DNA of 64,000 nucleotides, taken from NCBI GenBank assembly GCA_027493525.1, contig JAOSKN010000002.1:1335326-1399325 (forward strand), written 5' to 3'. The notes under the pieces are model-generated. The model was given only the letters and a program-made list of their open reading frames with translations, was not told where the DNA came from and ran no database searches. Shown piece by piece: positions 44,701-52,007 of this stretch. The stretch is from Planctomycetota bacterium. Lineage in GTDB: Bacteria; Planctomycetota; SZUA-567; H5-PLA8. The translations under genes were made by a program, and so were the position numbers. The first letter of the stretch is position 1, and each line of letters opens with the position of its first letter.

Positions 44701-46285
44701 GCGGCACAGCACCCCCTACGTGGGGCTGATCAGCCCGCCGCCGCACCACGACATCTACTCGATCGAGGACTTGGCGCAGCTCATCCACGACCTGAAGAAC
44801 AGCAACCCGTCCGCGCGGGTCGCGGTGAAGCTGGTCGCCGAGGTCGGCGTCGGCACCATCGCGGCCGGCGTGAGCAAGGCGCACGCCGACGTGGTCTTGA
44901 TCGCCGGGCACGACGGCGGCACGGGCGCCTCGCCGCTGACCAGCATCAAGCACGCCGGCGTGCCGTGGGAACTGGGCCTCGCCGAGACGCACCAGGTTCT
45001 GGTCCAGAACGACCTGCGCGACCGCATCGTCGTGCAGACCGACGGGCAGCTCAAGACAGGCCGGGACGTGGCCATCGCCGCCTTGCTGGGCGCGGAGGAG
45101 TTCGGCTTCGCCACCGCCGCGCTGGTCGCCAGCGGCTGCATCATGATGCGCGTCTGCCACCTGGACACCTGCCCGGTGGGCGTCGCCACGCAGAATCCCG
45201 AGCTGCGCAAGAAGTTCATGGGCAAGCCCGAGCACGTCGTCAACTTCATGAACTTCATCGCCGAGGAACTGCGCGAGATCATGGCGCAGCTCGGCTTCCG
45301 CAAGCTCACCGACATGGTCGGCAAGAGCGAACTGCTGGACGCCAACGAGGCCGTCGCGCACTGGAAGGCCAAGGGGCTGGACTTCACCAAGATCTTCGCC
45401 AAGCCCGTCCCGCGCCGCCCCGAGGCGACGCAGTACCGGAGCGTGCCGCAGGACCACGGCCTCGAGAAGGCGCTGGACCATAAGTTGATCGAGCTGTGCA
45501 AGCCCGCGCTGGAGCGGGGCGAGCGCGTGCGTCACGAGCTAAAAGTCCGCAACGGCAACCGTGTGGTCGGCACGATGCTCGGCTACCACGTGACGAAGCG
45601 CCATCCGGAGGGGCTCCCGGACGATACGATCGTCTTGAAGTTCACCGGCTCCGCGGGGCAGTCGTTCGGCGCGTTCATCCCGCGCGGGATGACGCTGGAA
45701 CTGGAAGGCGACTCGAACGACTACTTCGGCAAGGGGCTCTCCGGCGGGCGCCTGATCGTCTACCCGCCCAAGCAGGCGACCTTCAAGGCCGAGGAGAACG
45801 TGATCGTCGGCAACGTGGTCTGCTACGGCGCGACGGCCGGCGAGATCTACGTGCGCGGCGTGGCCGGCGAGCGCTTCTGCGTGCGCAACAGCGGCGTGCA
45901 GGCGGTCGTCGAAGGCGTCGGGGACCACGGCTGCGAGTACATGACCGGCGGGCGCGTGGTCGTGCTGGGCCGCACGGGGCGAAACTTCGCGGCCGGGATG
46001 AGCGGCGGCGTGGCTTACGTCCTCGACGAGGCCGGCGACTTCGCGACGCGCTGCAACACCGAAATGGCGGGCCTGGAGGCGCTCGAATCGAGCGAAGACC
46101 TCATGTTCGTCAAGACGCTCGTCGAGAAGCACTGGCGCTGCACCGGCAGTCCCGTGGCGCGCCGCGTCCTCGACGACTGGAACGCCGGCCTGACCAAGTT
46201 CGTCAAGGTCATGCCGGCCGATTACAAGCGCGCGCTGGAACAGCAGAAGGGCAAGCAGCCGATGGCCGCGGCGGGCGCGGACTGA
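41717..46285 (+). CDS. gltB: glutamate synthase large subunit
   Basis: About 1522 residues. The class II glutaminase domain begins after a short propeptide at DACGVGFLV, whose Cys becomes the N-terminal nucleophile after processing. The central domain and FMN-binding synthase domain follow, with GGMSNTGEGGEDEDRF, AQGAKPGEGGQLPAHKV, ISPPPHHDIYSIEDLAQLIHDLK and GHDGGTGASPL; the iron-sulfur region is CIMMRVCHLDTCPVGVATQ. The C-terminal GXGXG beta-helix is present (GDHGCEYMTGGRVVVLG). It makes glutamate from glutamine and 2-oxoglutarate with GltD. ATG 41717 is preferred to GTG 41708 because AAGAGG sits 8 bases before it. Confidence 0.97.
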   Translation: MKRKFGLPPAHGLYDPQYEHDACGVGFLVDLKARKSHAIVTDGLKILEHLTHRGACGCESNTGDGAGILIQMPDAFFRRVAKVRRFELPPVGQYGSGLVFLPQNPRDRKVCGKIVERVVVEEGQRVLGWRDVPVDNSMLGQSAKDAEPVIRQLFVGQGAVRRDDPLAFERKLFLIRKRVEHLVRATNIEEEKLFYFPSLSMRTFIYKGMLLSEQLIQYYADLREPDVESALAMVHSRFSTNTFPTWDLAHPFRFLSHNGEINTLRGNINWMRARERLFESRYFTKAEMERMLPVIFEHGSDSAILDNALEMLVMCGRSLAHSMMMLIPEAWSGHETMSREKKEFYEFHGCLMEPWDGPASVAFTDGTCIGAVLDRNGLRPSRYYVTKDDRVILASEVGVLDVPPENVLHKGRLQPGRMFLIDLDQGRIIGDEELKHQLATAAPYGEYLRKHLVSLEDLPEPPEVHEPDHDTVFARQQAFGYTSEDLKILMQPMATRGEEAIGSMGNDAPLAVLSDRPQLLYSYFKQLFAQVTNPPLDAIREELVTDVGTTIGGTGNILEPDPESVSRQIKAPMFVLNNYDLARIRHNPDPLFRAETIPILFEVPDDPEKAGAALENAMRELYDNAERAIHGGGKILILSDRGVDEKHAPIPALLATSGLYHHLVRTGLRSRTGLVLESGEPREVHHFALLMGYGIGAINPYLAFESLDDMLRDGVLPKELGRKEAVKNYIKAVKKGVVKVMSKMGISTVGSYRGSQIFEAVGLNKKFVDTYFTYTASRIEGVGLPEIAKEQLARHRRAYPRRDVPVEQLDAGGQYQWRRDGEHHLFNPDTVHKLQYAVRTGDYKKFKEYTALVNDTTRKLCTLRGLFTLKSEGRKPVPLEEVEPVSEIVKRFATGAMSYGSISKEAHENLAIAMNRIGGMSNTGEGGEDEDRFEPDPNGDWRNSAIKQVASARFGVTSRYLASAKELQIKMAQGAKPGEGGQLPAHKVYPWIAKTRHSTPYVGLISPPPHHDIYSIEDLAQLIHDLKNSNPSARVAVKLVAEVGVGTIAAGVSKAHADVVLIAGHDGGTGASPLTSIKHAGVPWELGLAETHQVLVQNDLRDRIVVQTDGQLKTGRDVAIAALLGAEEFGFATAALVASGCIMMRVCHLDTCPVGVATQNPELRKKFMGKPEHVVNFMNFIAEELREIMAQLGFRKLTDMVGKSELLDANEAVAHWKAKGLDFTKIFAKPVPRRPEATQYRSVPQDHGLEKALDHKLIELCKPALERGERVRHELKVRNGNRVVGTMLGYHVTKRHPEGLPDDTIVLKFTGSAGQSFGAFIPRGMTLELEGDSNDYFGKGLSGGRLIVYPPKQATFKAEENVIVGNVVCYGATAGEIYVRGVAGERFCVRNSGVQAVVEGVGDHGCEYMTGGRVVVLGRTGRNFAAGMSGGVAYVLDEAGDFATRCNTEMAGLEALESSEDLMFVKTLVEKHWRCTGSPVARRVLDDWNAGLTKFVKVMPADYKRALEQQKGKQPMAAAGAD

Positions 46286-46318
46286 GCCGTTCATTCGCGA
46301 GGAGCACGGGAGCGCAGC

Positions 46319-47761
46319 ATGGGCAAGCCCACGGGTTTCATGGAGATCCGCAAGCGCGACCTGCCGGACACCCGGCCGGTCGAGGAGCGGATCCAGGATT
46401 GGCGGGAGGTCTACCTCCCGTTCGCCGAGCCGCGCCTGAAGAGCCAGGCCAGCCGCTGCATGGACTGCGGCGTGCCGTTCTGCCACCAGGGCTGCCCGCT
46501 GGGGAACATCATCCCCGACTGGAACGACCTGGTGTACCGCAACCTCTGGCGCGACGCGATCGACCGCCTGCACCTGACCAACAACTTTCCCGAGTTCACC
46601 GGGCGGCTCTGCCCCGCGCCGTGCGAGGCCAGTTGCGTGCTCGGCATCAACGAACCGGCCGTGACGATCAAACAGATCGAGAAGACGATCGTCGAGCGAG
46701 CCTGGAAGGAAGGCTGGATCAAGCCGCAGCCGCCCGAGAAAGAGACCGGGAAATCCGTGGGCGTGATCGGCTCGGGTCCCGCAGGGTTGGCCTGCGCGCA
46801 GCAACTCCGCCGCGTCGGGCACAAGGTCGCGCTGTACGAGCGTTCCGACCGCATCGGCGGCCTGCTCCGCTACGGCATCCCCGAGTTCAAGATGGAGAAG
46901 AAGTACCTCGACCGGCGCCTGAATCAGATGGCCGAGGAGGGCGTCGAGTACGTCGCCAACGCGCACGTCGGCGTCAACGTGTCCGTCGAGGACCTGCGCG
47001 GGAAGCACGACGCGCTGGTGCTCTGCGGCGGCGCCAGCCACCCGCGCGATCTGCCGGTGCCCGGGCGCGAGCTGGAAGGCACGTACTTCGCCGTGCCGTT
47101 CCTGACGCAGGCCAACAAAACCGCCTTCGGCGACGAAGTGAAGAACCAGGTTACCGCGAAGGACAAGCACGTCGTCATCCTGGGCGGCGGCGACACCGGG
47201 GCCGATTGCCTGGGCACCGTAATCCGGCAGGGAGCCCGGCAGATCCACCAGTACGAACTGCTCCCGCGCCCGCCGCTGGTCCGCGCGCCCAACAACCCCT
47301 GGCCCGAGTGGCCGCGCACGCTCCGCACCGAGCGCGCGCACGAAGAGTGCGAGGCGCGCGACTACAACATCCAGACCGTCAAGCTCACCGGCGAGAACGG
47401 CAAGCTCAAGTACCTCCACGCCGTCAAGCTGGACTGGGTTTTCGAGAACAGCGGGCCGCCCAAGCCCAAGCCGGTCCCCGGCAGCGAGTTCACCATCCGC
47501 TGCGACCTGCTGCTGCTGGCGATGGGTTTCCTGGGCCCCGAGAAACCGGGCATGCTCGAACGGCTCGGCGTTGAACTCGATGCGCGCGGGAACGTCAAAG
47601 CCAACGCCGACAAAATGACCAGCGTGCCGGGCGTCTTCACCGCCGGCGACATGACCCGCGGGCAGTCGCTGATCGTGTGGGCCATCGCCGAAGGCCGCAC
47701 CGCCGCGCACGGCGTCGACAAATACCTGATGGGCGAAACGGTCCTGCCTCGCCCGTTGTAG
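46319..47761 (+). CDS. gltD: glutamate synthase small subunit
   Basis: A 480-residue NADPH-binding, FAD-containing subunit that passes electrons to GltB. The N-terminal part holds two Cys clusters for iron-sulfur centres (CMDCGVPFCHQGCPLGN and CPAPCEASC). The FAD site is VGVIGSGPAGLACAQQL, the NADPH site VVILGGGDTGADCLG, and the C-terminal FAD-contact strand GVFTAGDMTRGQSLIVWAI. It follows gltB by 33 bases with a GAGGAG ribosome site and ends just before an intrinsic-type terminator. Confidence 0.97.
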   Translation: MGKPTGFMEIRKRDLPDTRPVEERIQDWREVYLPFAEPRLKSQASRCMDCGVPFCHQGCPLGNIIPDWNDLVYRNLWRDAIDRLHLTNNFPEFTGRLCPAPCEASCVLGINEPAVTIKQIEKTIVERAWKEGWIKPQPPEKETGKSVGVIGSGPAGLACAQQLRRVGHKVALYERSDRIGGLLRYGIPEFKMEKKYLDRRLNQMAEEGVEYVANAHVGVNVSVEDLRGKHDALVLCGGASHPRDLPVPGRELEGTYFAVPFLTQANKTAFGDEVKNQVTAKDKHVVILGGGDTGADCLGTVIRQGARQIHQYELLPRPPLVRAPNNPWPEWPRTLRTERAHEECEARDYNIQTVKLTGENGKLKYLHAVKLDWVFENSGPPKPKPVPGSEFTIRCDLLLLAMGFLGPEKPGMLERLGVELDARGNVKANADKMTSVPGVFTAGDMTRGQSLIVWAIAEGRTAAHGVDKYLMGETVLPRPL

Positions 47762-47801
47762 CGCACCAGGGTGAGCAGCAGAGGGTGAGCAGGGTCGGAG
47801 G

Positions 47802-47824
47802 CGCGGGCCGCAAGGCCCGCGTTT
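47802..47824 (+). terminator. terminator after gltD
   Basis: CGCGGGCC (47802-47809) and GGCCCGCG (47814-47821) form a perfect 8-base stem closed by a GCAA tetraloop and followed by TTTCATTT. It ends the gltBD transcript. Confidence 0.75.
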
Positions 47825-47836
47825 CATTTGCCGGCT

Positions 47837-49408
47837 TCAGCGCTTCAGGTCCTGCCCCAGCAGCGCGAACGCCTGCGCGTCCGGGTTGAGCGGTTCGAGC
47901 GTGCCTCCGCGCTGGTCCGCGCGCCATGAGCCCGTGCGGCGTTCCCAGTTGGCCTCCGGCGCGGTCTTCCATGACACGGTCCAGGTGACGTTCAGCGTCA
48001 CGCCGTCCGCGTTGGGGGACGAGACGGGATCGTCGGTCCAGACCGTCCAGCCCCGCGCCGTGGCGGACTCGCGGAAGGTCTCCACCGTCTCGCGCAGCGT
48101 GAGCCCGTTGGGCAGCGTGAACTCGCCGAGGACCTTCTCCAGGACGGGATCGAGCGGCTTGGCCGCGGGCGCCTCGCCGGCTGGCGGCGGCGGGGGCGGC
48201 AGGGCCCGACCCTCGACTTCGGCATCCGCCAACAGCTCCGCGCTCACTTCGGTGAGCCGGTTGGGCGGGCATTTCGCCGCCTCGAGCCACCAGCGGCCCT
48301 GGATCCGATGGTCGGCGTCGAACGCATCGACCTGGTACCAGCGGGCGTCGGCGACGAACAGCACCGCGACGACCTTCAGGTAGCCGCCGGACTCGAGCCG
48401 GCTCGTGTGCTTGTCCGGCGCATGATCCAGCTCGTCGCGCGGCAGGCGGTCTTGAAGCGGCAGTGCGACGTCGGAGCGGTAATAGCGCCAGAGCCGCAGA
48501 TTCGCGCCGCGCGTACGGGCCGGCAAATCGAGGGCCGGCGGCTCGGCGCCTCGTGGCTCGGGCCGCGCCCGCGGCGCGGGTTCTTCCGCCGGGCGCGAGC
48601 CGAAGAGCATCCAGGCCAGCACGGCCAGCGCGACCGCGCCGGCTGCCGCCAGGCCCAGGGGAACCCGCATGGCGCGGACGCGGTCGAGCGGCTCTTCGCG
48701 CCCGACGTAGAAATGCGGCTCCAGCTCGCGGCGAATGCGGCCGAGTTGCTCCTGCTCCTGGCTGATCGAGGCCCGCGCGGATGGCCGGGCGCGCTCGGCC
48801 AGGTCCGGATGCGCGCGCGCGAGCGCCTTACGCACGAAGGCGAAGAGGTCGTCCTCGGGCAGGTCCGGCGCGTAGCCTTCCGCCGCTTCGGGGCTCTGCT
48901 GGTCGGGATGGACTTCGGCCTCGGCCAGGAGCTGCGCGAGATACTCGTCCATGCGCTCGACGACGCGCGCGGCATCCGCCTCGCGATCCAGCAGGATTCG
49001 GATGATGGGGCGCAGCGCGCGCCCGTCGAGATCCGCGCCCCAGGCCTGCCGCGCGACCTTCCAGGCGTAGAAGCGGGCGTTCTGCGCGCGCAGGATGAGC
49101 TGGCTGGCGTCCTGGAGCGTGCAGGTTTCCGGTGGCGTGAGGCCGATGGCGCGGAGGAACTCGACCTGTTTCGGGTTGGCCGGGCCGCGCTGCCGCGTGG
49201 TGGAGATGCCGGCGCTGGGCGGCAGATACACGGTCTCGTCTGCGTTTCGGCGGGTCGTTTCGTGTTGGCCCGCGCCCGCGGGCGTTGCGGGCAGGCCGAC
49301 CGAACTGCGGTCGGAGGCGGGCGGGGGCCGCCGCTTCGACCGGCCGGGGCGCTCGCCGCTCGAAGCGCGCGGTTTGCCCGAGCCGCGGTTGCCGGCGTCT
49401 TCGGACAC
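47837..49408 (-). CDS. single-pass membrane protein of unknown function
   Basis: A 523-residue protein. The first 75 residues are basic and low-complexity; about 77-165 form a helical region (NPKQVEFLRAIGLTPPETCTLQDASQLIL) that recalls short putative DNA- or protein-binding modules, but I cannot name it. One transmembrane helix lies at about 250-269 (LGLAAAGAVALAVLAWMLFG). The C-terminal outer half is soluble with two mixed segments (LRLWRYYRSDVALPLQD, TVWTDDPVSSPNADGVTLNVTWTVSWK) split by a Pro-rich linker. No catalytic motif was found. It is convergent with gltD and upstream of the EF-G-like gene on its strand only in reverse order. Confidence 0.75.
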   Translation of the reverse strand: MSEDAGNRGSGKPRASSGERPGRSKRRPPPASDRSSVGLPATPAGAGQHETTRRNADETVYLPPSAGISTTRQRGPANPKQVEFLRAIGLTPPETCTLQDASQLILRAQNARFYAWKVARQAWGADLDGRALRPIIRILLDREADAARVVERMDEYLAQLLAEAEVHPDQQSPEAAEGYAPDLPEDDLFAFVRKALARAHPDLAERARPSARASISQEQEQLGRIRRELEPHFYVGREEPLDRVRAMRVPLGLAAAGAVALAVLAWMLFGSRPAEEPAPRARPEPRGAEPPALDLPARTRGANLRLWRYYRSDVALPLQDRLPRDELDHAPDKHTSRLESGGYLKVVAVLFVADARWYQVDAFDADHRIQGRWWLEAAKCPPNRLTEVSAELLADAEVEGRALPPPPPPAGEAPAAKPLDPVLEKVLGEFTLPNGLTLRETVETFRESATARGWTVWTDDPVSSPNADGVTLNVTWTVSWKTAPEANWERRTGSWRADQRGGTLEPLNPDAQAFALLGQDLKR

Positions 49409-49451
49409 GACGGACTCCCTGGTATGCCGCGCCGGGCGGTCCGGCGAGCGG

Positions 49452-51491
49452 CTATTCGTCCTCGCCCGTCTTCCGCGCCTTGGCCGCGTCGATCACCGGC
49501 TGCGCGATATTGTTCGGGACGTTTTCGTAGTGGCTGAACTCCATCGAATAGAAGCCTTCGCCGGCGGTGATGGATTTCAATTCGCTCGCGAAACTCTGGA
49601 CTTCGCTGGCGGGCGCCTGGGCCTTCAGGACGAGCATGTCGCCCATCTGGTCCATGCCTTGCACGCGCCCGCGCTTGCCGCTGATCAACCCCGTGATGTC
49701 GCCCATGAACTTGGCCGGGATCATGATTTCCAGGTGCACGATCGGCTCGATCAGCACCGGCCGCGCCTTCTCGAAGGCTTGGTTGAACGCCTGCCGCCCC
49801 GCGATCTGGAACGCGATGTCCTTGCTGTCCACCGGGTGCGACTTGCCGTCGTTAAGCCGCACCTTTACGTCCACGACCAGGATTCCCGGCCAGACCCCGT
49901 CGGCCAGCTTCTTCTGGATGCCCTTGTCCACCGAGGGGATCAGGTTGTTGGGGATCACGCCGCCGACGATCTCGTCGATGAACTCGTACCCCGCGCCCAC
50001 GTTGGGCTCGATCTTGATCTGCACCTCGCCGAATTGTCCGGAGCCGCCGGACTGTTTCTTGTGGCGGTAGCGGACCTCCGCCGTCGCGGTGACCGTGCTG
50101 CGGTAGGGGATCTTCGGCAGCCGGGTCTCGACCTCCACGCCGCTGTGCTTCAAGCGGTGCAGCATCAGGTCCAGGTGCGGCTGGCCGATGCCGTGGATGA
50201 CCAGTTCCTTCGTTTCGGGATCCACGTCCACCTTGAAGGTTGGGTCGCCTTCGGCGAGGTGCCGGAGCTGCTCGCTGATCTTGCCCTCGTCCTTGCGGTT
50301 CTTCGCCGTGACGGCCAGCGCGGACATGGGCACGGGGAATTCCAGCGGCGGAAGCGCGAAGTCGTTGTCTTCGACGCTGAGCGTATCGCCGGTGACGAGA
50401 TTCTCGTTCTTGGCGACGGCGAAGATCTCGCCCGAGGAGACTTGGTGCAGTTCCTTGGTGTCCTTGCCTTGCACGGAAAGGAAGTGCGCGAAGCGGTCGG
50501 GCCGGCTGGCGCTGGAAGACTTCGCGCTGGAGCCGCCGGCGAGCGTCCCCTGCATGCAGCGCAGGTAGCTGATCTTGCCGATGAAGGGGTCGCGCTTGGA
50601 CTTGAAGACCTGCGCGTAGAACGGCGCGTCCTCGGCTCCTGTGAGCTCCTGCTCCTGGACCTTGTCGCCGCTGCCTTTGACCAGCTTGCGCTTCAGCGCC
50701 GTGGGCTCGGGGGTGTACTGCGCGATGAAATCGAGGATCTCGCCCACGCCCAGATCCTTCTCGGCGGCGCAGCAAAGCACCGGCACGACGCTGCCGCTCA
50801 GGAGCGCCTTGGCGAAGCACGCGGAGATCTCCGCGGGCTCGATCTTCTCGTCCATCAGGTAGCGTTCCATCAGCTTCTCGTCCGCGCTGATGATGGACTC
50901 CTTGAGGCTGGCGGCCTGGTCCTTGACCTGTTCGGCGAGTTCGGGCGGCGCGCCGGCGGGGTCGCTCATCAGGCTGAACGCGCCTTTGAACGCCGCGCCC
51001 TGGCCCAGGGGCATGAACAGCGGAGTTACGGCGGGGCCGAAGATCTCCTTCAGCTTGCCCAGCGTTTCCTCGAAATTCGCGCGCTCGTGGTCCATCTTGG
51101 TGAGCACGAAGACGCGCGCCAGGCCGCGGCTGTCGATTTGGCCCCAAAGCTTGCGCGTCATCACCTCGACGCCTGCCGCGGCGTTGACCGCGATCAGCGC
51201 CGTCTCGGCGGCGGCCAGGCTTTCCACCACGCCGGCCACGAAATCGGGCGTTCCGGGCGTATCCAGCAGGTTGATGCGTTTGCCGCCGTGGTCGCAGTGC
51301 AGGATGCTCGTCTCGATCGAGGCGCCGCGCTCCTTTTCGTCGGCGTCGAAGTCAGAAACCGTATTCTTGTCCTTCACCGAGCCCTTGCGCTTGATGGCCC
51401 CGGCCTTGAAGAGCAGCGCTTCGGCCAGCGTGGTCTTGCCGGTTCCGTAGTGGCCCACCAGGGTGACGTTGCGAATGTCGGCGCTCGGCAC
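49452..51491 (-). CDS. elongation factor G-like translational GTPase
   Basis: A 679-residue GTPase with the EF-G domain order. G1 is GHYGTGKTT, G3 is DTPGTPDF and G4 is TKMD in place of NKxD, a feature of the EF-G2-like group, as is the short switch segment (KERGASIETS). Domains IV and V follow (GSGQFGEVQIKIEPNVGAGYEFIDEIVGG, LISGKRGRVQGMDQMGDMLVLKAQAP). Start GTG 51491 is used because GAGGGGGA lies 8-10 bases upstream and the G domain begins right after; an ATG at 51536 would add 15 unrelated residues. These paralogues act in recycling or under stress; the exact role is unclear. Confidence 0.9.
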   Translation of the reverse strand: MPSADIRNVTLVGHYGTGKTTLAEALLFKAGAIKRKGSVKDKNTVSDFDADEKERGASIETSILHCDHGGKRINLLDTPGTPDFVAGVVESLAAAETALIAVNAAAGVEVMTRKLWGQIDSRGLARVFVLTKMDHERANFEETLGKLKEIFGPAVTPLFMPLGQGAAFKGAFSLMSDPAGAPPELAEQVKDQAASLKESIISADEKLMERYLMDEKIEPAEISACFAKALLSGSVVPVLCCAAEKDLGVGEILDFIAQYTPEPTALKRKLVKGSGDKVQEQELTGAEDAPFYAQVFKSKRDPFIGKISYLRCMQGTLAGGSSAKSSSASRPDRFAHFLSVQGKDTKELHQVSSGEIFAVAKNENLVTGDTLSVEDNDFALPPLEFPVPMSALAVTAKNRKDEGKISEQLRHLAEGDPTFKVDVDPETKELVIHGIGQPHLDLMLHRLKHSGVEVETRLPKIPYRSTVTATAEVRYRHKKQSGGSGQFGEVQIKIEPNVGAGYEFIDEIVGGVIPNNLIPSVDKGIQKKLADGVWPGILVVDVKVRLNDGKSHPVDSKDIAFQIAGRQAFNQAFEKARPVLIEPIVHLEIMIPAKFMGDITGLISGKRGRVQGMDQMGDMLVLKAQAPASEVQSFASELKSITAGEGFYSMEFSHYENVPNNIAQPVIDAAKARKTGEDE

Positions 51492-52003
51492 GTGCGGTTC
51501 CCCCTCGGTTGAGTTCCTCGCGCGGCGTGCGAGCATCCTCGCAGGCGGCGAAGACGGTCGATCGAATGGCGGGCCGTGGGCCCGCGAAATAGAAAGCTAT
51601 TGTTACAGCACTCCGTCCTTCGTGCACGGTAAGGTGGATAAAAATTGCCTCCTTGGCTGCTTCAAGGCATGCTGATTCGGCAGGCTCGTACCGGAAGAAA
51701 AGGAAGGGCGCCCCCCACGGCGCCCCTGCCTTTCCGCCGGACGCGCTTGGCGCGCCCGACCAGCCTTCTAAACCCGAATGCCTGCTTGAGATATATGGCG
51801 GTTCCAGGGTCCACGCAAGGAAAGTTCCAGATGCGGTCCACGGCCTCTCCACGCCTTGTGCAGCGCTCTCCACAGGGTTCTCCACGTCATTCCCATGGCA
51901 TGCGTTTCACGCGGGAACAAGGGAGCGCGTCAAAATATGCGGGAATTCGACGCCAGATCGAGGAGCGACTCGGCGAGTACCTGCGAGCCGGCAAGGAAGA
52001 ACC
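51492..52003. other. intergenic region between EF-G-like and sigma-STN genes
   Basis: This 512-base region separates divergent genes. It contains a GC-rich imperfect hairpin around 51702-51727 (GGGCGCC and GGCGCCC arms) and, at its end, a possible 35-codon ORF that overlaps the sigma start (listed separately). An A/T-rich patch at 51590-51660 may hold promoters; no consensus pair is clear. Confidence 0.4.
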
Positions 52004-52007
52004 ATGA
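51900..52007 (+). CDS. possible 35-residue ORF coupled to the sigma gene
   Basis: ATG 51900 reads 35 codons, including a charged helical stretch (GIRRQIEERLGEYLRAGKEEP), and stops at TGA 52005-52007, overlapping the sigma ATG 52004 by four bases (ATGA). The overlap and the helix composition favour translation, but there is no clear ribosome site for it. Confidence 0.3.
   Translation: MRFTREQGSASKYAGIRRQIEERLGEYLRAGKEEP

Noticed and set aside
41657..47827. Long minus-strand frames opposite gltB and gltD
   Set aside because: Both coincide exactly with conserved glutamate synthase sequence on the other strand.
49095..51512. An 805-codon open frame on the + strand opposite the EF-G-like gene
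   Set aside because: It is the antisense shadow of a clearly conserved GTPase in GC-rich codons; it has no recognisable domain and no ribosome site.
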